Assembly (NCBI GenBank): GCA_902795725.1
Contig: CADBLY010000047.1
Coordinates: 1-5,274 of the forward strand
Direction: 5' to 3'
Length of the DNA stretch: 5,274 bases
Source of the DNA: an uncultured Erysipelotrichaceae bacterium
GTDB taxonomy: Bacteria; Bacillota_I; Bacilli_A; RF39; UBA660
Below, piece after piece: positions 1 to 5,274 of the stretch. Positions within the stretch are counted from its first letter, which is position 1; each line of letters begins with the position of its first letter. Position numbers and translations under genes: made by a program. The notes beneath the pieces were generated by a model. It had not been told where the DNA came from. It saw only the letters and a list, made by a program, of their open reading frames with translations, and ran no database searches.

Positions 1-54
1 AAAAAAAGAAAGTTAGATAAGTTTTTTACATATTATATCTAAACTTTCTTTTTC
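1..54 (-). terminator. Intrinsic terminator overlapping the end of valS
   Basis: On the minus strand the last valS codons and the bases after the stop form a long hairpin. The arm at 49-37 (AGAAAGTTTAGAT) pairs with the arm at 18-7 (ATCTAACTTTCT), with one bulged T and an 18-base loop. The second arm is followed by a run of Ts reaching the window edge. The TAA stop (15-13) lies inside the second arm. The plus strand also has a T-rich tract after the hairpin, at about 49-58, so the terminator could work in both directions and serve a convergent gene beyond the left edge. The pairing was found by eye and no folding energy was computed. Confidence 0.7.
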
Positions 55-2520
55 TTTTGCTAATTGTTGTCTTTCATTTTCTACAATATTAGATGGAGCT
101 TTAGCTACATAGTTAGTATTTGCAAGTAATTTTTCTCTTCTTTGAATACTGTTTTCTAATCTTATCTTTTCTTTTAATAGTGTTTCTTTTTCTTGTTGTT
201 CATTTTTAGATCCATCATAGAAAATACTAATATTATTATTAACTACTATTTCTTTTAAATTAGTGATATCTAAATTCATTGGTTTTAAGACATTTTTTAT
301 TATATCTTCATTATCAATATTATTCATAACTAAAGTATATTCTTTAGATACATTATTATCTGCTTTAATCTTTCTAATTTGTTTTATTAATTCAATTGTA
401 TCATCTAAACTTGTATCAAAGATATATTCTTTATTGTCCTTAGGATATGTACTAATCATTATTGATTCAGCATCTTTTATTGGTAACATTTTATATATTT
501 CTTCAGTTACGAATGGCATGAATGGATGCATTAGTTTTAAAATATCTGTAAGGGTAATTAATAATACTGATTTAGTTGTATCATTCATATTAAATTTGGA
601 TAGCTCAATATACCAATCACAGAAATCATTCCAAATAAAATTATATATTTCACTACCTACAACATTAAATTCATATTTGTCCATATGTTTACGAACCAGT
701 TTAATGAGTTTATTTAGTTTATTTAATATCCATTTATCACATATAGATAAATTATCTAAATTAATAGATTTAATATCTTCAATATTTATTAAAACATATC
801 TTGAAGCATTCCATAATTTATTAATAAAATTCCAAGTACTTTTGATTTTTTCTTCATCATATCTTAAATCCATGCCTGGTGCGGATGATGTGGATAAGAA
901 ATATCTTAATGAATCACAACCATACTTTTCAATAACATCCATAGGATCAACACCATTTCCTAATGATTTAGACATTTTCCTGCCTTCTTTATCACGAATA
1001 AGTCCATGAATTAGGCAATCTTTAAATGGTCTAGAATCAGTGAATTTTAATCCTTGAAAGGTCATTCTATGAACCCAGAATGGAATAATATCATATCCAG
1101 TTACTAGTAAATCATTTGGATAATACCTTGATAAATCATCTGTAACTCTTGGCCAACCTAAAGTAGCAAATGGCCATAAAGCACTACTAAACCAAGTATC
1201 TAAAACATCTGTATCTTGAATCCATCCTTCTTCTTTTGGTGGTTCTGTACCTACATATATTTGATCATCTTTATACCAAGCAGGAATACGATGCCCCCAC
1301 CATAATTGACGTGAGATACACCAATCATAAGTGATTTCCATCCAGTGATTCATAGTTTTTTCAAAACGATTTGGAACAAAATTGACTTTAGTGTCTTTAT
1401 TTTTTTGATTATCTAAAACTTTATCTGCTAATGATCTCATCTTAACAAACCATTGTTTTGATAAGTATGGTTCAACAACGGTATCAGTTCTTTCACTATG
1501 TCCAACACTATGAACCATTGGAACGATTTTTATAAGTAAATTATCTTTCTTTAAATCTTCAATAAGAGCTTCCCTACACTCTTCTCTTGTCATTCCTTCG
1601 TATTTAAAGGCATTACTATTCATTGTTGCATCTTCATTCATAACAACTATACGTTCTAGATTATGTCTATTACCTACTTCAAAGTCATTAGGATCATGGG
1701 CAGGCGTTATTTTTACAACTCCTGTACCAAATTCTGGATCAGCATGAATATCAGCAACTATTGGTATTGGTTTATTAATAACTGGTAAAATAACATTTTT
1801 CCCAATATAGTCTTTATATCTTTCATCATCAGGATTAACAGCAACCGCGGTATCACCAAATAAGGTTTCGGGACGAGTTGTGGCTACTTCTAAATATTTA
1901 TCACTGCCTTCTAAGAAATACTTAATATGATAAAAAGCACCTTCATCATCTTTATATATTACTTCTTCATTTGAAAGGGCTGTTTTAGCTACAGGATCCC
2001 AATTTATTATTCTTTCACCACGATATATTAAACCTTCATTATATAAAGAAACAAATACTTCTTGAACAGCTTTGGTTAAGTTTTCATCTAGTGTGAAAGC
2101 TTCTTTACGATAATCTAGGGCAAGTCCCATCTTAGCCCATTGTTTTCTAATATTATCGGAATATGTATGAGTCCAGTTCCAGCAGGCATCTAAAAATCCT
2201 TCTCTGCCTAATTCATATTTATTAATACCTTTTTCCTTTAGATGATGAACTACTTTTGCTTCAGTTGCAATAGCTGCATGGTCCATTCCAGGAAGCCATA
2301 AAGCATCATAACCATCCATTTTTTTATAACGAATCATAATATCTTGTAATGTGGTATTCCAAGCATGACCTAGATGTAGTTTACCAGTTACATTTGGTGG
2401 TGGGATAACGATAGCATATGGTTTTTTTGATAAATCTCCACTTTCAAAGTATCCTTTTTCCAACCATTTATTATATTTTTCTTGTTCAACTAATATATGA
2501 TTATATTTTTTTTCTAACAT
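13..2520 (-). CDS. valS: Valyl-tRNA synthetase (ValRS), class Ia
   Basis: This cytoplasmic enzyme charges tRNA-Val with valine using ATP and hydrolyses mischarged threonyl-tRNA-Val. The 835-residue protein is complete and slightly shorter than typical Bacillus ValRS (about 880). The signature HLGH (HIGH class) is at residues 49-52 after the PPPNVTGKLH segment, and KMSKS is at 515-519. The editing (CP1) domain is marked by TTRPETLFGD near 214-223 and GTGVVKITPAHDPNDF near 266-280. The RQLWWGHRIPAW segment is at 404-415 and DVLDTWFSSALWPF at 438-451. The anticodon-binding helical domain covers about 590-720. The C-terminal tail, about 773-835, is a charged coiled coil of the ValRS arm type and carries the conserved NYVAKAPSNIVENE motif. 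The ATG at 2520 has an AGGAG site 9 bases upstream. The gene starts one base after the HD-domain gene stops, and both lie behind a valine T-box leader that independently supports the assignment. Confidence 0.98.
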   Translation of the reverse strand: MLEKKYNHILVEQEKYNKWLEKGYFESGDLSKKPYAIVIPPPNVTGKLHLGHAWNTTLQDIMIRYKKMDGYDALWLPGMDHAAIATEAKVVHHLKEKGINKYELGREGFLDACWNWTHTYSDNIRKQWAKMGLALDYRKEAFTLDENLTKAVQEVFVSLYNEGLIYRGERIINWDPVAKTALSNEEVIYKDDEGAFYHIKYFLEGSDKYLEVATTRPETLFGDTAVAVNPDDERYKDYIGKNVILPVINKPIPIVADIHADPEFGTGVVKITPAHDPNDFEVGNRHNLERIVVMNEDATMNSNAFKYEGMTREECREALIEDLKKDNLLIKIVPMVHSVGHSERTDTVVEPYLSKQWFVKMRSLADKVLDNQKNKDTKVNFVPNRFEKTMNHWMEITYDWCISRQLWWGHRIPAWYKDDQIYVGTEPPKEEGWIQDTDVLDTWFSSALWPFATLGWPRVTDDLSRYYPNDLLVTGYDIIPFWVHRMTFQGLKFTDSRPFKDCLIHGLIRDKEGRKMSKSLGNGVDPMDVIEKYGCDSLRYFLSTSSAPGMDLRYDEEKIKSTWNFINKLWNASRYVLINIEDIKSINLDNLSICDKWILNKLNKLIKLVRKHMDKYEFNVVGSEIYNFIWNDFCDWYIELSKFNMNDTTKSVLLITLTDILKLMHPFMPFVTEEIYKMLPIKDAESIMISTYPKDNKEYIFDTSLDDTIELIKQIRKIKADNNVSKEYTLVMNNIDNEDIIKNVLKPMNLDITNLKEIVVNNNISIFYDGSKNEQQEKETLLKEKIRLENSIQRREKLLANTNYVAKAPSNIVENERQQLAKEKESLDIICKKLI

Positions 2521-2521
2521 A

Positions 2522-3178
2522 TTAACACGCTCCTATTTTCATTATTTTTTGATAATCTTCATCGGTTATATTTTTTATATCTTCAATTAAAGTTTTAAAT
2601 ATTAAATTGTTTTTATATTTAGGTCTATCATATTCAATCCAAAAATCACTTGCTCTTTTAGAATTATTATCAATCTCTTCCGCACGATTGCCATAATAAG
2701 CTAAATCTTCTCTTGTTTTATCATAATCCATTACACCTTCTAAATCATACATTTTGGCTTGAAAATCACATTCTATTTTATCAACTAAATGGCAAAATAC
2801 TGCTTCTTTTGTAGATTGAGTACTAAACTCATACAGTAATTTTTCTATCTGTTCTTGCTCACATAAATTTTTAGCAACTTTATGAACACATACTCTTCCC
2901 ATCTTTAGCTTTTCTTTTTTTGTAATATCACTTCTAACAGTATAATCAGGCATTAATATTTCTTCTGTTTCATGTAGCACTAAAGTCTTTAAAACTTTAT
3001 ACATATCTAGATCTAATTGATATTCACTATTTATTGCAATAGCTAATATTAGGGTTCCATAGATGTGCTCCGAAACACTTTCTAATCTTTCTTTTTCAAT
3101 GCCAATTTCTAACCATCCAGTTCTAATAATATTTTTTAATTTATTAGCAAACATATAGAATTCAATAATACTATTCAT
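2522..3178 (-). CDS. HD-domain phosphohydrolase, YfbR/HDDC2-like (5'-deoxynucleotidase-like), with His-Glu in place of His-Asp
   Basis: This is a predicted soluble 218-residue protein. The arrangement SEH (His38), a His69-Glu70-x-x-Glu73 segment, and Asp133 in HLVDKIE matches the metal site of the HD phosphohydrolases related to E. coli YfbR. There His33, His68-Asp69 and Asp137 bind the metal and Glu72 is catalytic. Members of that group dephosphorylate deoxynucleoside 5'-monophosphates; the substrate here is inferred only. The second ligand is Glu (HETEE) instead of the usual Asp, a conservative but notable change. The ATG at 3178 is chosen because a strong GGAGG lies 5 bases upstream. A longer reading from a GTG at 3202 would begin inside the T-box terminator stem and is unlikely. 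The gene is the first one behind the valine T-box and is separated from valS by a single base, so the two are almost certainly co-transcribed. The exact nucleotidase subtype is uncertain. Confidence 0.85.
   Translation of the reverse strand: MNSIIEFYMFANKLKNIIRTGWLEIGIEKERLESVSEHIYGTLILAIAINSEYQLDLDMYKVLKTLVLHETEEILMPDYTVRSDITKKEKLKMGRVCVHKVAKNLCEQEQIEKLLYEFSTQSTKEAVFCHLVDKIECDFQAKMYDLEGVMDYDKTREDLAYYGNRAEEIDNNSKRASDFWIEYDRPKYKNNLIFKTLIEDIKNITDEDYQKIMKIGAC
2530..2534 (-). promoter_or_regulatory. Ribosome binding site of valS, inside the HD gene's last codons
   Basis: AGGAG on the minus strand lies 9 bases before the valS ATG and falls within the final codons of the upstream HD-domain gene. 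A terminating ribosome would therefore cover the valS initiation site, which suggests translational coupling. Confidence 0.75.
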
Positions 3179-3183
3179 AAAAT

Positions 3184-3188
3184 CCTCC
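3184..3188 (-). promoter_or_regulatory. Ribosome binding site fixing the HD gene start
   Basis: A perfect GGAGG sits 5 bases before the ATG at 3178 and directly after the T-tract of the T-box terminator. It decides the start against the upstream in-frame GTG at 3202. Confidence 0.85.
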
Positions 3189-3189
3189 A

Positions 3190-3221
3190 AAAATAAAACC
3201 ACATCCTAATATAAGGACGTG
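3190..3221 (-). terminator. T-box attenuator (rho-independent terminator)
   Basis: On the minus strand CACGTCCT (3221-3214) pairs with AGGATGTG (3207-3200) in 8 pairs, one of them G-U, around a 6-base loop. A G and then TTTTATTTTT follow. The left arm overlaps the right strand of the antiterminator (3220-3213), so the two structures exclude each other, as expected for transcriptional T-box control. Confidence 0.9.
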
Positions 3222-3409
3222 ATTGACGTGGTACCACCTTAATTTGTAATTAAAATTACCTCAAAACTGTAACGTAAGTTAACGTTATATCTTACTTGAT
3301 TTCAGATATAAAGCTCCCTTGCTACCTTCAATTACCTTAATTATTAGTTTACACCAACCACTAACTCTCTTTAAATTAAGAATAATTTACTCCTCAAGTT
3401 CAAAGCTTT
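3190..3409 (-). promoter_or_regulatory. Valine T-box riboswitch (tRNA-Val-sensing leader)
   Basis: The leader binds uncharged tRNA-Val and then lets transcription continue into the HD gene and valS. Reading the minus strand, the base of Stem I pairs AAAGCT (3409-3404) with AGCTTT (3315-3310), and CTTG with CAAG closes below the specifier loop. AGTA is at 3391-3388 on the 5' side. AGAGAG (3370-3365) and GGTTGGTG (3359-3352) are the conserved distal Stem I elements. The specifier is GTA (3325-3323), a valine codon followed by a purine. Stem III pairs TAACGT (3287-3282) with ACGTTA (3275-3270). The T-box sequence AAGGTGGTACCACG runs 3240-3227. The antiterminator pairs AAGG with CCTT (3216-3213) and ACGT with ACGT (3220-3217), leaving a seven-base bulge whose TGGT can pair with an ACCA tRNA 3' end, which fits tRNA-Val with A73. 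I did not recognise a clear Stem II or IIA/B. Confidence 0.95.
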
Positions 3410-3415
3410 TCTAGT

Positions 3416-3421
3416 ATTATA
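3416..3421 (-). promoter_or_regulatory. Promoter -10 element of the T-box / HD / valS operon
   Basis: A perfect TATAAT on the minus strand ends about 7 bases before the first base of T-box Stem I, so transcription should begin close to 3409. No good TTGACA-like -35 box is present at 16-18 bases; the sequence there is A/T-rich with an ACTAGT palindrome. An inverted repeat, CTAGTA (3445-3440) and TACTAG (3416-3411), brackets the element. The -10 is convincing by position, but the strength of the promoter is unknown. Confidence 0.65.
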
Positions 3422-3445
3422 TACTATTTTTTTATTAATTACTAG

Positions 3446-3835
3446 TTATTTTTCATATTTTTTACAATCAGTTAAACAAGTACAATTATTTTCACTAAAT
3501 TTATAAGTATATTGATTAGATGAATAAGTAATTGATACACATCCTGATAATTTATTGCCAGTTTTAGTGCTGGTTATTTCATTTCCTTTTAAATAACCTT
3601 CTTGCAATAGATAATCAATATCAACAATGACTTTACTATTTTCATCTAAAACATCTGATTGTTTGATAAACCAATTTTCACTTGCTCTTTCTATTATCTC
3701 TGCTTGTCTATCATAAGTACTTTGCTTAGAATTATTAATAGTTCTAGTTATAACAGGAACAGTAATAACAGATATAACTGCAATTACAGTTATAACGGCT
3801 AATAATTCTATAAGAGTAAATGCTTTATTATTCAT
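3446..3835 (-). CDS. Prepilin-type N-terminal cleavage domain protein (small type IV pilin / pseudopilin)
   Basis: The 129-residue protein has a textbook class III signal. A short charged leader, MNNKA, is followed by FTLIELLAVI and a long hydrophobic helix to about residue 31. Prepilin peptidase should cut between Ala5 and Phe6, leaving Glu at mature position 5, the residue that guides pilin assembly. The residue before the cut is Ala instead of the usual Gly. The mature part is an alpha-helix followed by a small globular domain with four cysteines (99, 118, 120, 124). Three of these cluster in the C-terminal tail and probably form disulfides outside the cell. The start is the ATG at 3835, with AGGTG 6 bases upstream; a GTG at 3844 would lie inside that ribosome binding site. 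The gene overlaps the upstream pilin-like gene by 8 bases (ATGAATAA), so the two are probably translationally coupled. Whether it belongs to a type IV pilus, a Com-type pseudopilus or a secretion system cannot be decided here. Confidence 0.88.
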   Translation of the reverse strand: MNNKAFTLIELLAVITVIAVISVITVPVITRTINNSKQSTYDRQAEIIERASENWFIKQSDVLDENSKVIVDIDYLLQEGYLKGNEITSTKTGNKLSGCVSITYSSNQYTYKFSENNCTCLTDCKKYEK

Positions 3836-4505
3836 TAATATCACCTAGCCTATCTTTATATATATTTAATACAGGTCTTATAGCATGTTTATCATTTATA
3901 CTACTATCAATAATTGTATTACTTGAATCAATAACTTTTATATTATTATTTATTATACTGTTTAAAAAATAAGTATAATTGGAACTATAAATCCAGGTGT
4001 TAGTAGATAATTGATTGTACTCATCTTGTGTTAATAAACGATAACTACTACCATTTACTTCTATCAAATCATTAATACCATTTATATCATTTATCCAGCT
4101 ATCTAACACATTTTTAACTAAAGATGTATTATAATCATTTGTCCCATAATGAATATATCCATAAGTATTGGTGTTTATGATATTGTTATTATATGTATTT
4201 ATGTTATCATATTTAAGTGGTTCTTGTTTTAAGGCTGTAACATAATTCTTTGAACTATCACTTGTTTTAATAACAATATAATATTCATTTTTATATTTGA
4301 CATTATCGCCAATAGCATATTCATTATAAACAACATCTGTTCCTAACTTCTCTTTGATTTCTTTTAGCGTTATATTTTTAACTTTATCAAGAGTCATTTT
4401 TCTTGAATTTAAAATTGCAAGGGTAGCCATAATGAGAACGAGCGCTAAAACAAGTAAGACATACATAATTGTTGAGATAGCAAAACCTTTATTATTCAGT
4501 TTCAT
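3828..4505 (-). CDS. Pseudopilin-like membrane-anchored protein with a C-terminal surface domain shared with its neighbour
   Basis: The 225-residue protein begins MKLNNKGFAIST and has one hydrophobic helix (about residues 8-32). The KG|F junction looks like a prepilin peptidase site, but mature position 5 is Thr, not Glu, as in some minor pilins. After a short helical linker comes an extracellular domain with YAIGD near 63-67, YVTALKQEPL near 88-97, a YGYIHYG segment near 115-121, SYRLLTQDEYNQL near 154-166, and a C-terminal AIRPVLNIYKD near 208-218. The same landmarks occur in the same order in the gene immediately upstream, so the two are tandem paralogs. The fold resembles small C-type-lectin-like ligand-binding domains only by inference. 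The ATG at 4505 is chosen because AGAAAGGG lies 6 bases upstream; the ATG at 4511 would touch that site. It starts 12 bases after the upstream gene and overlaps the next prepilin gene by 8 bases. Its precise role is unknown. Confidence 0.8.
   Translation of the reverse strand: MKLNNKGFAISTIMYVLLVLALVLIMATLAILNSRKMTLDKVKNITLKEIKEKLGTDVVYNEYAIGDNVKYKNEYYIVIKTSDSSKNYVTALKQEPLKYDNINTYNNNIINTNTYGYIHYGTNDYNTSLVKNVLDSWINDINGINDLIEVNGSSYRLLTQDEYNQLSTNTWIYSSNYTYFLNSIINNNIKVIDSSNTIIDSSINDKHAIRPVLNIYKDRLGDINE
3842..3846 (-). promoter_or_regulatory. Ribosome binding site fixing the small prepilin start
   Basis: AGGTG lies 6 bases before the ATG at 3835, within the last codons of the upstream gene. It includes the GTG that an automatic caller may pick as a start. 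Confidence 0.6.
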
Positions 4506-4511
4506 AAGCAT

Positions 4512-4519
4512 CCCTTTCT
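4512..4519 (-). promoter_or_regulatory. Ribosome binding site choosing the second of two ATGs
   Basis: AGAAAGGG overlaps the upstream stop codon (TAG, 4520-4518). It is directly next to the ATG at 4511 but 6 bases from the ATG at 4505, so the latter is the likely start. Confidence 0.65.
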
Positions 4520-5274
4520 ACTCTGGTAGTTTGTCTTTATAGACATTGATAACTGGGCGAACTGCTTCGCTAGCATAGCCCACGTTGTAATTTTGGCCCA
4601 AGCTTCCATTGTTGTTAACGCACCACACAATAGACGAAGAATCATCTTCCGAACTCATTGTCCAGTATGCACTATTATATACCCAATTTGGTGTTGATTC
4701 TGTTTTTTTCCAAAGTGCAAATGATCCATTATCAGTCCATTCATATCCTAAACTACCAGTTAATTCTTGTAATTGAATCAATCTTGCACTATATCCATCA
4801 ACTGTTTTTAATTCGCTATTTTTAAACTTAGTCCCAGTCCATGCTTCTACTATCTGTTTTACATAAGATATTGAATATTCACCAGATGATGCATGATATG
4901 GTACTCCACCTACACTTCCATCACCTAAATTATCATTAACTGTTACTCCATCTGGTGCAGTTATTTCTGATACAGTAAGTGGTGTGTCTTTTAGTGCGAC
5001 TACATAATCTTGACTTTCACTGCTATCTGCTATGATATGATAACTATCTCCACTTAATGTGAAGGTATCTCCTACACTATATACTTTATAGGTAGTTGTA
5101 CTATTACTTATCTTTTCTAATTTTTTATTATCATAGTTATATTTTTGGTTTGAATCTTCGACATAGCAATTTTCTAGTCTGATACTACCATTGGTGTTTA
5201 TTATGACATTAGTATTATCACATGTTACTGTTTTTCCACTTGTATTTATACTTAAACTTGAAATTGGTATCGTT
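4518..5274 (-). CDS. Partial pilin-cluster surface protein (5' end outside the window) with a variable-region-like C-terminus
   Basis: The frame is open from the window edge (first full codon at 5273) to TAG at 4520-4518, giving 251 visible residues without the N-terminus. A start at an internal TTG (4781) would be an artefact, because the coding frame and its homology continue upstream of it. In visible-fragment numbering, residues 1-40 contain TVTCDN and ENCYV, two cysteines of a pilin-like beta domain. Residues 65-98 (YSVGD, then YVVALKDTPL) and 160-170 (GYSARLIQLQE) align with the downstream 225-residue protein. Residues 203-244 contain YWTMSS, VWCVNNNGSL and AVRPVINVYKD. This W-S, V-x-G, VRP spacing is reminiscent of DUF1566/Lcl- and FGE-like C-type-lectin folds, but no search was possible. 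By neighbourhood it is probably a prepilin-like or pilus-associated surface protein; the missing N-terminus would settle that. The last 42 variable-like codons have unusual base composition (separate entry). Confidence 0.78.
   Translation of the reverse strand, partial: TIPISSLSINTSGKTVTCDNTNVIINTNGSIRLENCYVEDSNQKYNYDNKKLEKISNSTTTYKVYSVGDTFTLSGDSYHIIADSSESQDYVVALKDTPLTVSEITAPDGVTVNDNLGDGSVGGVPYHASSGEYSISYVKQIVEAWTGTKFKNSELKTVDGYSARLIQLQELTGSLGYEWTDNGSFALWKKTESTPNWVYNSAYWTMSSEDDSSSIVWCVNNNGSLGQNYNVGYASEAVRPVINVYKDKLPE
4542..4667 (-). other. GC-rich, C-ending-codon segment resembling a DGR variable region
   Basis: This stretch encodes residues 203-244 of the partial surface protein. By hand count 21 of 42 codons end in G or C, against 6 of 42 in a control stretch of the same gene (4959-5084). 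Bases 4561-4620 contain 28 G/C of 60. It holds Asn AAC/AAT, Ser AGC, Gly GGC, Tyr TAC and Cys TGC codons, ending in VRPVINV. Variable regions of DGR targets lie at the C-terminus of C-type-lectin-fold proteins and are rich in NNC codons derived from AAC codons in a template repeat. No second copy and no reverse transcriptase is present in the window. Local recombination or transfer of a domain end would also explain the composition. Confidence 0.4.

Noticed and set aside
263..1009. A 248-codon open frame on the plus strand
   Set aside because: It is the antisense shadow of the 3' third of valS. The encoded sequence has low complexity and no recognisable domain, and valS is certain on the opposite strand.
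3179..3202. An eight-codon longer N-terminus for the HD protein starting with GTG at 3202
   Set aside because: This start lies in the right arm of the T-box terminator, and the GGAGG before the ATG at 3178 is ideal.
3333..3338. A second GGTAAT in the T-box leader as an alternative specifier
   Set aside because: It falls in the helix above the specifier loop, pairing with the ATTATTC strand near 3386-3380. The lower GTA faces the AGTA motif and is followed by a purine, as expected.
3411..3445. Inverted repeat CTAGTA / TACTAG as a terminator for the pilin genes
   Set aside because: Only six pairs with a loop of more than 20 bases, no following T-run, and it brackets the -10 element. It could be an operator but nothing else supports that.
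4354..4542. A 62-codon open frame on the plus strand
   Set aside because: It is antisense to the hydrophobic N-terminus of the pseudopilin-like gene and the end of its neighbour, and no recognisable family or supporting context was found.
4518..4781. An 87-residue gene starting with TTG at 4781
   Set aside because: The frame stays open without a stop to the window edge, and homology to the downstream paralog continues upstream of 4781. It is the end of a longer gene.
1..5274. CRISPR array, tRNA, rRNA, insertion sequence, DGR template repeat or reverse transcriptase inside the window
   Set aside because: I saw no regular direct repeats, no tRNA cloverleaf, no transposase or terminal inverted repeats, and no second copy of the 4542-4667 segment or reverse transcriptase motif on either strand.

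Overview
This is an AT-rich window in which every supported gene lies on the minus strand, so transcription runs from position 5274 toward position 1. Several features point to a low-GC Bacillota-type genome: A/T-ending codons, strong GGAGG-type ribosome binding sites, a canonical T-box leader, and prepilin genes of Firmicute style. An uncultured gut Bacilli or Mollicutes-related lineage is my guess for the source, but the window does not prove it. Tryptophan is encoded by TGG, and I see no sign of an altered genetic code.

Positions 5274 to 3446 hold the end of a surface-filament (type IV pilin / pseudopilin) gene cluster with three closely packed genes. The first is cut by the window edge; 251 residues are visible. 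It shares a two-part extracellular domain with the second gene, a 225-residue protein with a prepilin-like N-terminus. The third is a classic small prepilin with the FTLIELLAVI signature. The first gene ends in a segment whose base composition and residue pattern differ sharply from the rest of the window. That segment resembles the variable region of a diversity-generating retroelement (DGR) target protein. No reverse transcriptase or template repeat is visible here, so this is a hypothesis. It is the most interesting signal in the window.

Positions 3445 to 3190 hold a -10 promoter element followed by a well-resolved valine T-box riboswitch. I could identify the Stem I base, an AGUA motif, a GUA specifier, AGAGAG and GGUUGGUG elements, Stem III, the antiterminator with its UGGU bulge, and a competing terminator with a U-tract.

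Positions 3178 to 1 hold the T-box-controlled operon. It contains an HD-domain phosphohydrolase resembling the YfbR/HDDC2 5'-deoxynucleotidases, with His-Glu where His-Asp is usual. One nucleotide later comes valS, valyl-tRNA synthetase, and the operon ends in an intrinsic terminator that overlaps the valS stop codon. When uncharged tRNA-Val accumulates, both the synthetase and the HD enzyme should be induced. I see no intrinsic terminator between the pilin genes and the T-box, so the T-box attenuator may also be the conditional end point for pilin transcripts.
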